Translations under genes and position numbers: made by a program
DNA from: an uncultured Acidobacteriaceae bacterium
GTDB lineage: Bacteria > Acidobacteriota > Terriglobia > Terriglobales > Acidobacteriaceae
Assembly (NCBI GenBank): GCA_937879855.1
Contig: CALFMO010000015.1
Span: forward strand, 1 to 64,000
Direction of reading: 5' to 3'
DNA length: 64,000 bases
In this document: positions 50,442 through 57,278 of the stretch, piece by piece
How the letters are laid out: each line of letters starts with the position of its first letter
Numbering within the stretch: position 1 is the stretch's first letter
Notes under the pieces: model-generated
The model's database searches: none
Told to the model about the DNA's origin: nothing
The model's input: the letters and a program-made list of their open reading frames with translations, nothing else

Positions 50442-50900
50442 ATGGCTTTCCCCAGAGCTCTTCCTAACTGGAAGGGGATAGCCCAACCGTACTCAAGCCG
50501 GGCAAAGCAAAGTTCGGTTAGGAGATTTCATCGCTTGGCACAACCAGCCACAGCAACGGCGCGTAGCGAGCAGAACGCAAGCACCGTGGCGGGACTCGCG
50601 CGTTTCTTCTGCGACGCGTCGCCGGTACGCATGCGTTTTCAACTGGCGCGCATTGTTCCGGGCTGCGCTTCCGATGCGGCTCCCTTCACCGAAAGTATCG
50701 CCGTCGAATTTGGCACGCCTCACGAAGTTTTATTCGAATGCGACACGGCTTTGGAATTCGGCGATGAACTTCGCTTGCGAAACGCGGATGGTTCTTTCGA
50801 TGTCATCGTCTCAGTGGTCGCAGTGCAATACCAGCCGGGAAAGACGGTTGTGGCCGCGCGCTTTCGCCAAGAAGTGCCCAACTGGATCGTGAAATCATGA
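50442..50900 (+). CDS. Small unknown protein with a possible PilZ-like C-terminal half
   Basis: I do not recognise a family with confidence. The 152-residue product has a basic, low-information N-terminus. From about residue 60 come beta-strand-rich text (VRMRFQLARIVPG, SIAVEFGTPHEVLFECDTALEFGDELRLRNADG) and SFDVIVSVVAVQYQPGKTVVAARFRQEVPNWI, which recalls the strand order of a PilZ domain but lacks the RxxxR motif. The first ATG has GGAG only one base away; a TTG at 50535 with GGAG ten bases before it is a good alternative start. Its stop overlaps the next gene (ATGA). Confidence 0.65.
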   Translation: MAFPRALPNWKGIAQPYSSRAKQSSVRRFHRLAQPATATARSEQNASTVAGLARFFCDASPVRMRFQLARIVPGCASDAAPFTESIAVEFGTPHEVLFECDTALEFGDELRLRNADGSFDVIVSVVAVQYQPGKTVVAARFRQEVPNWIVKS

Positions 50901-52024
50901 CAGCTTCCACACCGGTACAGGATCTGGCAATCCAATGGAAATGCGCCTGCCGCTTGTATCCCATATATTTCGAACTTGCACGCGAATTTGCCATCGACGT
51001 GAAACCGTGCGCTGAGCTTGAAGCCGGCGTAGAAACGCCCGGTAAAGAAGCGGTCGAACAGGCCAATCGCTGGCTCGACGAGATGGACCAACACCTTCAA
51101 GTGCACCAGATGCGCCAGTTCCTGCAGACAAGTTCGCTGGTGAATCCGGAAGGCCTGTTGACCCTGCTGCAACGCTTTCTGTCGAAGGCGGCAAAAACCG
51201 ACGTCATGCGGGACAAGATTGATTTTCTTCTGGTGCAGTATTTCAGCCAGCTGGCGCCCGCGGGTATCACCGACACTGACGTGGATCTCGCCTATGTAGC
51301 GCAGGCGCTAGAGCCAGTCGTGGGCGAAGTGGAACTGAAGCCTCCGGTTTGGCTGAATTCTCTGGACCGCGTGCTGGAAGCGGCAAGAAAATCCCGTTCG
51401 CTCGACGAACTTCTGCACGGCGGCATCCTGGAGCAGGGCCGCAAGGCTAAGGGCCTGGCTGGGGACCTGTTTTATTTGCCGGTCGCTTTGGTCGCCTTCA
51501 CCCGCTTCGGATACCTCATGCGGCGGACTTTCTTTCGCCTCATGTTGGGCGACCTGAACCACATTCTTGAAGGACTGACCGAACTTGAAGACAAGGGTGT
51601 AATAGCAATTGATTGCCGGCGCGCCCAATTTTCCGAGAGGGAACCTATCGTTCGCCTGCGCATGATCTGCCAGTCGTGGAAGGTGATGTTTCAGGCCGAG
51701 TACTCTTCCGGCTCACCGTTGCGCATGCTGGTCGATCTACGCGCATCGGTTGATCAGGCTCTTGGCCGCGGAAAAACCAGCGAACCCGCCAAGGCTAAAG
51801 CGAAACCGGTGGTTGCAGCAAAGTCGGCAGAGAAACCCCCGGCGAAGCCGGCAGGCAAACCCGCAGGAGCAAGCAAAACTGCTTCCATTACCGCCAAACC
51901 GGCGGCATCGGCCGCCGCCGCTGGCGTGTCTAAACCATCGACTTCCAAGGCGCCTGAGTTTGAAATTTCGAGCACACCCGGATGGGATTCCGACGGCGAA
52001 CCGCAGCCGAAGAAGAGGAAATAA
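50897..52024 (+). CDS. Unknown helical protein with Ala/Lys/Pro-rich tail
   Basis: No family is recognised. Residues 1-290 are helical and Leu-rich (DQHLQVHQMRQFLQTSSLVNPEGLLTLLQRFLSKAAKTDVMRDKIDFLLVQYFSQLAPAGITDTDVDLAYVAQ). Residues about 292-350 are an Ala/Lys/Pro low-complexity stretch of AAKSAEKPPAKPAGKPAG type, and a short acidic-aromatic peptide (EFEISSTPGWDSD) precedes the basic end. The tail could tether a conserved C-terminal peptide to a partner. It is translationally coupled to the gene before and lies downstream of the sigma-54 promoter. Confidence 0.75.
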   Translation: MTASTPVQDLAIQWKCACRLYPIYFELAREFAIDVKPCAELEAGVETPGKEAVEQANRWLDEMDQHLQVHQMRQFLQTSSLVNPEGLLTLLQRFLSKAAKTDVMRDKIDFLLVQYFSQLAPAGITDTDVDLAYVAQALEPVVGEVELKPPVWLNSLDRVLEAARKSRSLDELLHGGILEQGRKAKGLAGDLFYLPVALVAFTRFGYLMRRTFFRLMLGDLNHILEGLTELEDKGVIAIDCRRAQFSEREPIVRLRMICQSWKVMFQAEYSSGSPLRMLVDLRASVDQALGRGKTSEPAKAKAKPVVAAKSAEKPPAKPAGKPAGASKTASITAKPAASAAAAGVSKPSTSKAPEFEISSTPGWDSDGEPQPKKRK

Positions 52025-52092
52025 CGCGCACACAATCACCTGAATCATCTGCCGGAACAGGCCCCGGGACGGAAGTCCAAAAGGATTTAGTA

Positions 52093-52776
52093 GTGGAATC
52101 GCCGACTGTACTGATCATCTCCGACGAAGTCGATTTTTCACGGCGCATCGCCGCTCGCTGGCAGATGGAACGCAATGCTCCCGCGTTTACCGTGCTCAGC
52201 GGCGACTTGTGGCCGCGCTTCGTTGTAGATGGCTTTGACGTGGCGATCGTGGGAGATTTGCGGCGCGAGATTCTTTCGGTCGTGCTGGAGCCTTTGCATT
52301 CCACGGGCCGACCGATCTTTTGTATTTGTCAGGATGATGCAACGGCGAAGTTGGTGCACGAGCGTTGGCCGCGGATTTCCCTGTTGCGGCGCACCGAACA
52401 CTGGCTGGAAACGCTGGTGCTGGCGGCGAGCGAAGCGGTGCATCGCTCGCGTGCCGAATCCCGCGCTCGCGCCGCCGAGGTTTCCTGTGCGGCGCTGGAG
52501 CGGCAGGCGACGCTGGGCCGGTACATGCTGGAGATGCGTCACAACATGAACAACGCTCTCACCTCGGTCCTGGGAAATTCGGACCTGCTGCTGCTGGAGC
52601 CGGGCAGCCTCTCGGCCCAGACTCGCGCCCAGATCGAGACCATTCGCAACATGACACTGCGCATTCACGAGATCATGCAACGCTTCTCGTCTCTGGAAAA
52701 AGAAATGAATGTGGTGGCGCAGCAAGCAGAACGAGATGCAGGCAAGTCTTACGCGGCCACAGCCGCCGGTGACTGA
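52093..52776 (+). CDS. Degenerate receiver fused to a lone DHp domain, no ATPase
   Basis: Residues about 1-110 look like a receiver-type alpha/beta domain (TVLIISDEVDFSRRIAARWQ, GFDVAIVGDLRREILSVVLEPLHSTGRPIFCICQDD) in which the phospho-acceptor aspartate region reads VGD. Residues about 145-215 are a DHp helical hairpin, LGRYMLEMRHNMNNALTSVLGNSDLLLLEPGSLS, with the His of the H-box in MRHNMNN. The protein stops where the HATPase should begin. It resembles phosphotransfer proteins built on a DHp dimer (Spo0B/ChpT logic). GTG with AAGGA six bases upstream is used; an ATG 37 codons earlier overlaps the preceding gene. Confidence 0.72.
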   Translation: MESPTVLIISDEVDFSRRIAARWQMERNAPAFTVLSGDLWPRFVVDGFDVAIVGDLRREILSVVLEPLHSTGRPIFCICQDDATAKLVHERWPRISLLRRTEHWLETLVLAASEAVHRSRAESRARAAEVSCAALERQATLGRYMLEMRHNMNNALTSVLGNSDLLLLEPGSLSAQTRAQIETIRNMTLRIHEIMQRFSSLEKEMNVVAQQAERDAGKSYAATAAGD

Positions 52777-52864
52777 CGTATGAAAACTCTTCCTCTCCCA
52801 AACCGGCGCCGATCTCATAAGGTCGGCGCAGGAATGTTTGCACACTCTTCGCGGGGAAGGTTCT

Positions 52865-53989
52865 ATGCATAGATTGATGGCGGGCATAACGATTCTAGAG
52901 CACGAACTTTCCGAGCTGCGCCTGCTGGTCGAGCGCCAGACGGGTATTTTGCTCGACTGTCCCAACAGCGCACTGGCCGCGCATGTGGCCGAATATCTGG
53001 AGAGTCAGGAACTGGAATCGGCAGCAACGTTAATGAACCGGCTTCGGGCCGCGGATCAGGATCCGTTAGCGCTGCCCACATTCCTCGACGGCGTGCTCAA
53101 CGTCAACACCGGTTTCTTTCGTCATCCTGGCGCGATGAACGCCCTGGCTCGGCAAGTCGTCCCGCAGCTCTATGGCCGGAAATCGGATGAGGGATTTTGT
53201 ACCCTTCGCATCTGGAGTGCGGGTTGCTCGACCGGCGAAGAAGCCTACTCGATTGCGATGGCGCTGTGCGACGCCCTGCCGGGGGGCATTTTGAATGGCG
53301 GCAACAGTTCCAGCAACGGAAACGGCAACCGCGACCAGAAGGAAAAAAGTTCGTCTGCCCGCAATGGAGGCATCGCTGAGAATTGTCTCCCCTCGAGCGC
53401 GGCGCAGAGCACGAAAGACTGGTCGATTCACATTGTCGGCAGCGACTTGCTGCCATCAGCGATCGAAGTCGCCGAGCGCGGACTCTATCCGCAGTCGGCG
53501 CTGATGGGCCTGCCTCCAGCAACCATCCGCGCCTGCTTCTCGAAAATCGGAAGCCCGAATGGGGTTCTGAATGGTGCCCAGGAAGGGTCGCAGAATCCTG
53601 CAAGCAACGCATCGGGCAACGTTTCCGCGAACGGAACGAATGGAGGGAATGGCACGAGTGGCGGGAATGGTACGGGCAACGGCGCGCATCTGCTGGTAAA
53701 GCCGCGCCTGCGCAGCCTGGTCACTTTCAACACCATGAATCTGACCAAACCGGTTTACATCGGCCGCTTCGACTGCATCTTCTGCATGGACGTGCTGCCG
53801 CATCTCTCGCGCGCCCAGCGTACCGCGCTGCTCGAGCGCCTGCATCTTTATCTGGAGCCCGGCGGATACCTCTTCCTGAGCCAAACAGAAAAGCTTTGCG
53901 CCCCCAACCTGAACTTCCGTCCAGAAACCTTCGACGGTTACACGTTTCACCGCAAGCCCCTGGCAGCGTCAGCCGCATACGGGCGCTAA
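52865..53989 (+). CDS. Second CheR-like methyltransferase, degenerate and with Gly/Asn-rich inserts
   Basis: CheR fold with LNVNTGFFRHPGAM, SAM motif WSAGCSTGEEAYSIAM and HIVGSDLLPSAIEVAERG. Two departures stand out. Low-complexity Asn/Gly/Ser inserts occur at about 151-190 and 243-280. The motif normally reading FCRNVxIYF reads FCMDVLPHLS, and the final GHSES-type motif is replaced by SQTEKL. The RN pair and the Tyr/Phe are therefore lost. Methyl transfer to receptors may be altered or absent. GGGAAGG before the ATG at this start outweighs a TTG nine codons earlier. It ends the rightward cluster. Confidence 0.85.
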   Translation: MHRLMAGITILEHELSELRLLVERQTGILLDCPNSALAAHVAEYLESQELESAATLMNRLRAADQDPLALPTFLDGVLNVNTGFFRHPGAMNALARQVVPQLYGRKSDEGFCTLRIWSAGCSTGEEAYSIAMALCDALPGGILNGGNSSSNGNGNRDQKEKSSSARNGGIAENCLPSSAAQSTKDWSIHIVGSDLLPSAIEVAERGLYPQSALMGLPPATIRACFSKIGSPNGVLNGAQEGSQNPASNASGNVSANGTNGGNGTSGGNGTGNGAHLLVKPRLRSLVTFNTMNLTKPVYIGRFDCIFCMDVLPHLSRAQRTALLERLHLYLEPGGYLFLSQTEKLCAPNLNFRPETFDGYTFHRKPLAASAAYGR

Positions 53990-54004
53990 CGCGCATCTGA
54001 ATCT

Positions 54005-54050
54005 ATATGGAGACAGCCGCCCCCGGCTCTCCAGCGGGGCAAGGCCCGAC
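54005..54050. repeat. Palindromic intergenic repeat, family 1
   Basis: TATGGAGACAGCCGCCC is followed by CGGCTCTCC and then GCGGGGCAAGGCCCG. It is a degenerate copy of the family 1 pair of hairpins, in the same orientation as those at 10471, 54808 and 57135. Confidence 0.6.
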
Positions 54051-54094
54051 AGCCCTTTTCCGGATGAATGAAGTTCCACCGGACGAAAGCAAAC

Positions 54095-54529
54095 TCATAG
54101 CACCGACGCAGGCCCGCGCAGAAACGGATTCACCACTTCCACTCCATCCAACTTCTGGCCGTCTTGCAAATCCTCGGTGAGAAGGAATCCGCATGACGCA
54201 GTCTTGGCCGCTGCGACGATTAACGAGTCCCAAAACGAAATTTGATATCGGTCTTGCAGCTTCCAGCCACGCTCCATCACGGCCGCGTCCATGACCACTG
54301 GATTCCACGCCAGCAGGTCGCGAATTTCCGCTCGAGCTTCGTCGCTGGCAGCATGCTTGAGCCGCACCGCATTGACATAAAACTCGTTCAGCACCTGAAA
54401 GCTGACCCGTCCCAGGCGGCTCTTCCATAGTTCGGCACGCCAGTCCCTCGCAACCCGCTGCTTGCGGGGGTCGGCGTCGTCCGCCGCGTAGAGGAATATG
54501 TTGGAATCAACGAAGACGGGAGCGGTCAT
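54095..54529 (-). CDS. PIN-domain toxin ribonuclease, VapC-like
   Basis: A 144-residue PIN nuclease. The first acidic residue is in PVFVDSNIFLYAAD, followed by Glu in VLNEFYVNAVR, Asp in ISFWDSLIVAAAK and the closing LLTEDLQDGQ. It is unlike the PIN toxin at 18110 in sequence. Its ATG lies inside the antitoxin gene (23-base overlap); an ATG four codons earlier is also open. The antitoxin gene is immediately upstream, as usual for such modules. Confidence 0.9.
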   Translation of the reverse strand: MTAPVFVDSNIFLYAADDADPRKQRVARDWRAELWKSRLGRVSFQVLNEFYVNAVRLKHAASDEARAEIRDLLAWNPVVMDAAVMERGWKLQDRYQISFWDSLIVAAAKTASCGFLLTEDLQDGQKLDGVEVVNPFLRGPASVL

Positions 54530-54761
54530 GCGCTTCCTCACGCGTCAGGTACCGGCCAGTGCCCCGAAGAAAAGGCTTACGTCCCAGCGCCCTTCGCATC
54601 GCCCGCTCATAGCCGTCTTGCGCGGCCATGCGTTCCTTCAGCAGGTCCCCCAGTAGCCGGGAAACACTAGTATCCCGCCGCGCCGCTTCGATGCGGGCCC
54701 ACTGGGCCACGTCCTCTTCCAAGGTCACGGTGACGTTGCGCAGTTGTGTTTTGGACGGCAC
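54507..54761 (-). CDS. Ribbon-helix-helix type antitoxin
   Basis: An 84-residue protein beginning TQLRNVTVTLEEDVAQWARIEAARRDTSVSRLLGDLLKERM, a ribbon-helix-helix (CopG/Arc-like) DNA-binding domain. A basic C-terminal part (RALGRKPFLRGTGRYLTREEAHDRS) follows that would bind the PIN toxin. The start codon is GTG and is itself part of a tandem operator-like repeat. There is no ribosome binding site in front, suggesting a leaderless or weakly translated mRNA. Confidence 0.85.
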   Translation of the reverse strand: MPSKTQLRNVTVTLEEDVAQWARIEAARRDTSVSRLLGDLLKERMAAQDGYERAMRRALGRKPFLRGTGRYLTREEAHDRSRLR

Positions 54762-54789
54762 GAAAACAGTGTAACACGAAATCAGTGTA
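54759..54789 (-). promoter_or_regulatory. Tandem 16-bp-period operator over the antitoxin start
   Basis: Read on the minus strand two 15-mers, TACACTGATTTCGTG and TACACTGTTTTCGTG, follow each other with a 16-bp period and one mismatch. The GTG at the end of the second is the antitoxin start codon. This is the layout expected of cooperative RHH-dimer binding and autorepression. Confidence 0.7.
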
Positions 54790-54807
54790 GTTCCTAAATA
54801 CGGACCA

Positions 54808-54856
54808 TATGGTGACGGCCGCCCCCGGCTATCCGGCCGGGCAAAGCCCGGAGGCC
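54808..54856. repeat. Palindromic intergenic repeat, family 1
   Basis: TATGGTGACGGCCGCCC, CGGCTATCC and then GGCCGGGCAAAGCCCGG give the two family 1 hairpins, the second one perfect. It lies between the toxin-antitoxin pair and uvrB. Confidence 0.6.
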
Positions 54857-54942
54857 GCGCGGAACCTGCAATCGTAACTCGGCCAGGCCGGCTGCGGCGT
54901 CTTTAGCACTAGTCTATTTCTGCGGAGGAACTGAAAGTTGTC

Positions 54943-55077
54943 ATGCGCTGTTTCCTTTCGTTCTGTTCTTTGGCTGGGCTATCGCTCGGTCCCACGGGTT
55001 GGCCAATTGGGATTCTTTTTGCGGCGCTAATGCTTGCAGTCTTAGAACTGAGCTATCGACTCGGAACGCGCCACTAA
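54943..55077 (+). CDS. Possible 44-residue membrane peptide
   Basis: The reading frame from ATG to TAA encodes a hydrophobic peptide (GPTGWPIGILFAALMLAVLELSYRL) that could form one or two membrane segments with a basic end. GGAGGA stands 14 bases before the ATG, which is far. No family is recognised. It is the only candidate gene in the 347 bases between the antitoxin and uvrB; the rest of that space holds the tandem operator and a family 1 repeat. Confidence 0.22.
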   Translation: MRCFLSFCSLAGLSLGPTGWPIGILFAALMLAVLELSYRLGTRH

Positions 55078-55108
55078 CCGGAGACGAGGCTCTCGAAAGA
55101 GGGATCTG

Positions 55109-57100
55109 TCAGGCGAACAGAAACTCCTTTGTCCGTAACTCCTTGATCGTATCTCTTAGCTTGGCCGCTTTTTCGAATTCAAACTTCTTCGCCGCCTCGC
55201 GCATGTCGCTTTCGAGCTTTCCGACGTAGGCATCTACTTCCTCTTGCGTTTTGAATTCCGGCATTCCCTCGGCTTCGCCCGCCGTCAAGTCGGCATAATC
55301 CGCAGCCACGATTCCTGCCAAGGTCATGTCGAGCGGGCGGACTATCGATTCGGGTGTGATCCCATTCTCCTCGTTGTATGCCGTCTGAATCGCGCGACGC
55401 CGCAAGGTCTCGTCAATGGCGCGCTTCATCGAATCGGTCATGCGGTCGGCATAGAGAATGGCGCGACCGTTCAGATGTCGGGCGCAGCGGCCAATCGTCT
55501 GAATCAGCGAGCCCACCGACCGCAGAAATCCTTCCTTGTCTGCATCCAAAATTGCCACCAGCGACACTTCGGGCAGATCCAGTCCTTCGCGCAACAGATT
55601 GATGCCGATCAATACATCAAACTCCCCTTTACGAAGGTCACGAAGAATCTTTACCCGTTCCAGGGTCTCGATTTCGGAATGCATGTAGCGGCACTTCACG
55701 CCCACTTCGGCATAGTACTCGGCGAGATCTTCAGACATGCGTTTGGTCAACGTCGTCACCAGCACGCGTTGCCCCAGTTCGACGCGGGCCCGAATCTCGT
55801 GCAGCAGATCGTCGATCTGTCCTTTAACAGGCCGCACTTCAACTTCCGGATCGATCAGTCCTGTCGGCCGGATGATCTGTTCCACCACCACGCCCGCCGA
55901 TTTCGTCAGCTCATACGGCCCGGGCGTGGCGGAGACGTAGACCAGTTGATTGGTGCGATGTTCGAATTCTTCAAACGTCAGCGGCCGGTTATCGAGCGCC
56001 GAGGGCATGCGGAAGCCGTACTCCACCAAAGTTTCCTTGCGAGAGCGGTCGCCCGCGTACATTCCGCGCAACTGTGGCACGGTTTGATGGGACTCATCGA
56101 TAAACATCAGGTAATCGCGCGGAAAATAATCCAGCAACGTCGGCGGAGGCTCGCCCGGCAAGCGCCCGGTAAAGTGCCGCGAATAATTCTCGATCCCGTG
56201 GCAGAAACCCATGGCCTTGATCATTTCCAGATCGAACATGGTTCGCTGATGAATGCGCTGCGCTTCTACCAGCCGTCCCTGCTTTTCCAACTCGACTTCC
56301 CACCACGCCAGTTCTTTCTTGATCGACTCCACGGCCGAGGCACGCGTCTCTTCCTTCATCACATAATGCGTCTTGGGATAAATCGCCAGCCGCATATATT
56401 TCTGCTTCACCGTGCCGAATAGCGGATCGATTTGCGTGAGCGATGAAACCTCGTCTCCCCATAGCTCGATTCGGTACGCCATGTCGTCATAAGTGGGGAA
56501 CACCTCGATTATATCGCCACGCACGCGAAAGGTTCCGCGCCGGAAATCTCCGTTGGTGCGCTCGTAGAGTATGTCGACCAGGCGGCGCGTGATATCTTCG
56601 CGCTTGATCTTCTGGCCTTTTTCCAGAAACATCATCATTCCGTAGTACGCTTCTGGCGAACCCAGACCGTAAATGCAGCTTACCGAAGCGACGATCAAAG
56701 CATCGCGCCGCTCAAACAACGAGCGCGTGGCCGACAGCCGCAGCTTGTCGAGTTCATCATTAATCGTCGCTTCTTTTTCGATGTAGAGATCGGCGGCAGG
56801 GACATAGGCTTCTGGCTGGTAGTAGTCGTAATAGGAGACGAAATACTCGACCGCATTGTGCGGGAAAAAATTCTTGAACTCGTGATAAAGCTGTGCCGCC
56901 AGGGTTTTGTTATGCGCCATGACCAGCGTTGGGCGATTCGCTGCCTCAATGACCTTCGCCATCGTAAAAGTCTTGCCCGACCCGGTCACCCCGAGCAAAA
57001 CCTGGTGCTGTTCGCGGTCAAAAACCCCCCGCAACAGCGATTCGATTGCGCGTCCCTGGTCACCCTGTGGTTTGTAATCCGAAACGAGTTTGAAATCCAT
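55109..57100 (-). CDS. uvrB: UvrB, excinuclease ABC subunit B
   Basis: UvrB verifies DNA damage and loads UvrC in nucleotide excision repair. The 663 residues show all parts: YKPQGDQGRAIESL, Walker A GVTGSGKTFTMA, the beta-hairpin SYYDYYQPEAYVPAADLYIEKEATIN, DESHQTVPQLRGMYAGDRSRKETLVEYGFRMPSALDNRPL, helicase motif VSATPG, the helicase motif V-VI region LREGLDLPEVSLVAILDADKEGFLRS...QTIGRCARH, and a C-terminal UVR motif (MREAAKKFEFEKAAKLRDTIKEL). Its length is normal. A 7-bp-period array starts seven bases upstream of its ATG. Confidence 0.98.
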   Translation of the reverse strand: MDFKLVSDYKPQGDQGRAIESLLRGVFDREQHQVLLGVTGSGKTFTMAKVIEAANRPTLVMAHNKTLAAQLYHEFKNFFPHNAVEYFVSYYDYYQPEAYVPAADLYIEKEATINDELDKLRLSATRSLFERRDALIVASVSCIYGLGSPEAYYGMMMFLEKGQKIKREDITRRLVDILYERTNGDFRRGTFRVRGDIIEVFPTYDDMAYRIELWGDEVSSLTQIDPLFGTVKQKYMRLAIYPKTHYVMKEETRASAVESIKKELAWWEVELEKQGRLVEAQRIHQRTMFDLEMIKAMGFCHGIENYSRHFTGRLPGEPPPTLLDYFPRDYLMFIDESHQTVPQLRGMYAGDRSRKETLVEYGFRMPSALDNRPLTFEEFEHRTNQLVYVSATPGPYELTKSAGVVVEQIIRPTGLIDPEVEVRPVKGQIDDLLHEIRARVELGQRVLVTTLTKRMSEDLAEYYAEVGVKCRYMHSEIETLERVKILRDLRKGEFDVLIGINLLREGLDLPEVSLVAILDADKEGFLRSVGSLIQTIGRCARHLNGRAILYADRMTDSMKRAIDETLRRRAIQTAYNEENGITPESIVRPLDMTLAGIVAADYADLTAGEAEGMPEFKTQEEVDAYVGKLESDMREAAKKFEFEKAAKLRDTIKELRTKEFLFA

Positions 57101-57107
57101 GAAAAGA

Positions 57108-57128
57108 AGCTCTTAGCTTTTAGACCAC
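57108..57128. repeat. Imperfect tandem array, 7-bp period
   Basis: Units read AGCTCTT, AGCTTTT, AGACCAC, just upstream of the leftward uvrB start. It has the same look as the array at 8986-9013. Confidence 0.5.
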
Positions 57129-57134
57129 TGCCCA

Positions 57135-57178
57135 TGTAGGGACAGCCGCCTCGGCTGTCCGGCCGAGCAAGGCTCGGC
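57135..57178. repeat. Palindromic intergenic repeat, family 1
   Basis: GTAGGGACAGCCG-CCT-CGGCTGTCC is followed directly by GGCCGAGC-AA-GGCTCGGC. Both hairpins are perfect or nearly so; this is the cleanest copy of the family in the window. Confidence 0.7.
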
Positions 57179-57278
57179 TTGCTTTCTCCGGCCGACGTCT
57201 TACAGAGGCCAATTTTGCCAACAAGCAATCTTTCCATTATAACGCGGAGCGGATTGAGGAAAGTGCAGGCGGTTCGCT

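Noticed and set aside
53580..53700. Phase-variable repeat in the second CheR gene
   Set aside because: The Gly/Asn codons vary (GGN, AAY mixed with ACG, AGT) with no pure short unit long enough to slip often; it is a low-complexity protein segment.
55244..56422. 392-codon open frame opposite uvrB
   Set aside because: uvrB is complete and unmistakable on the other strand.
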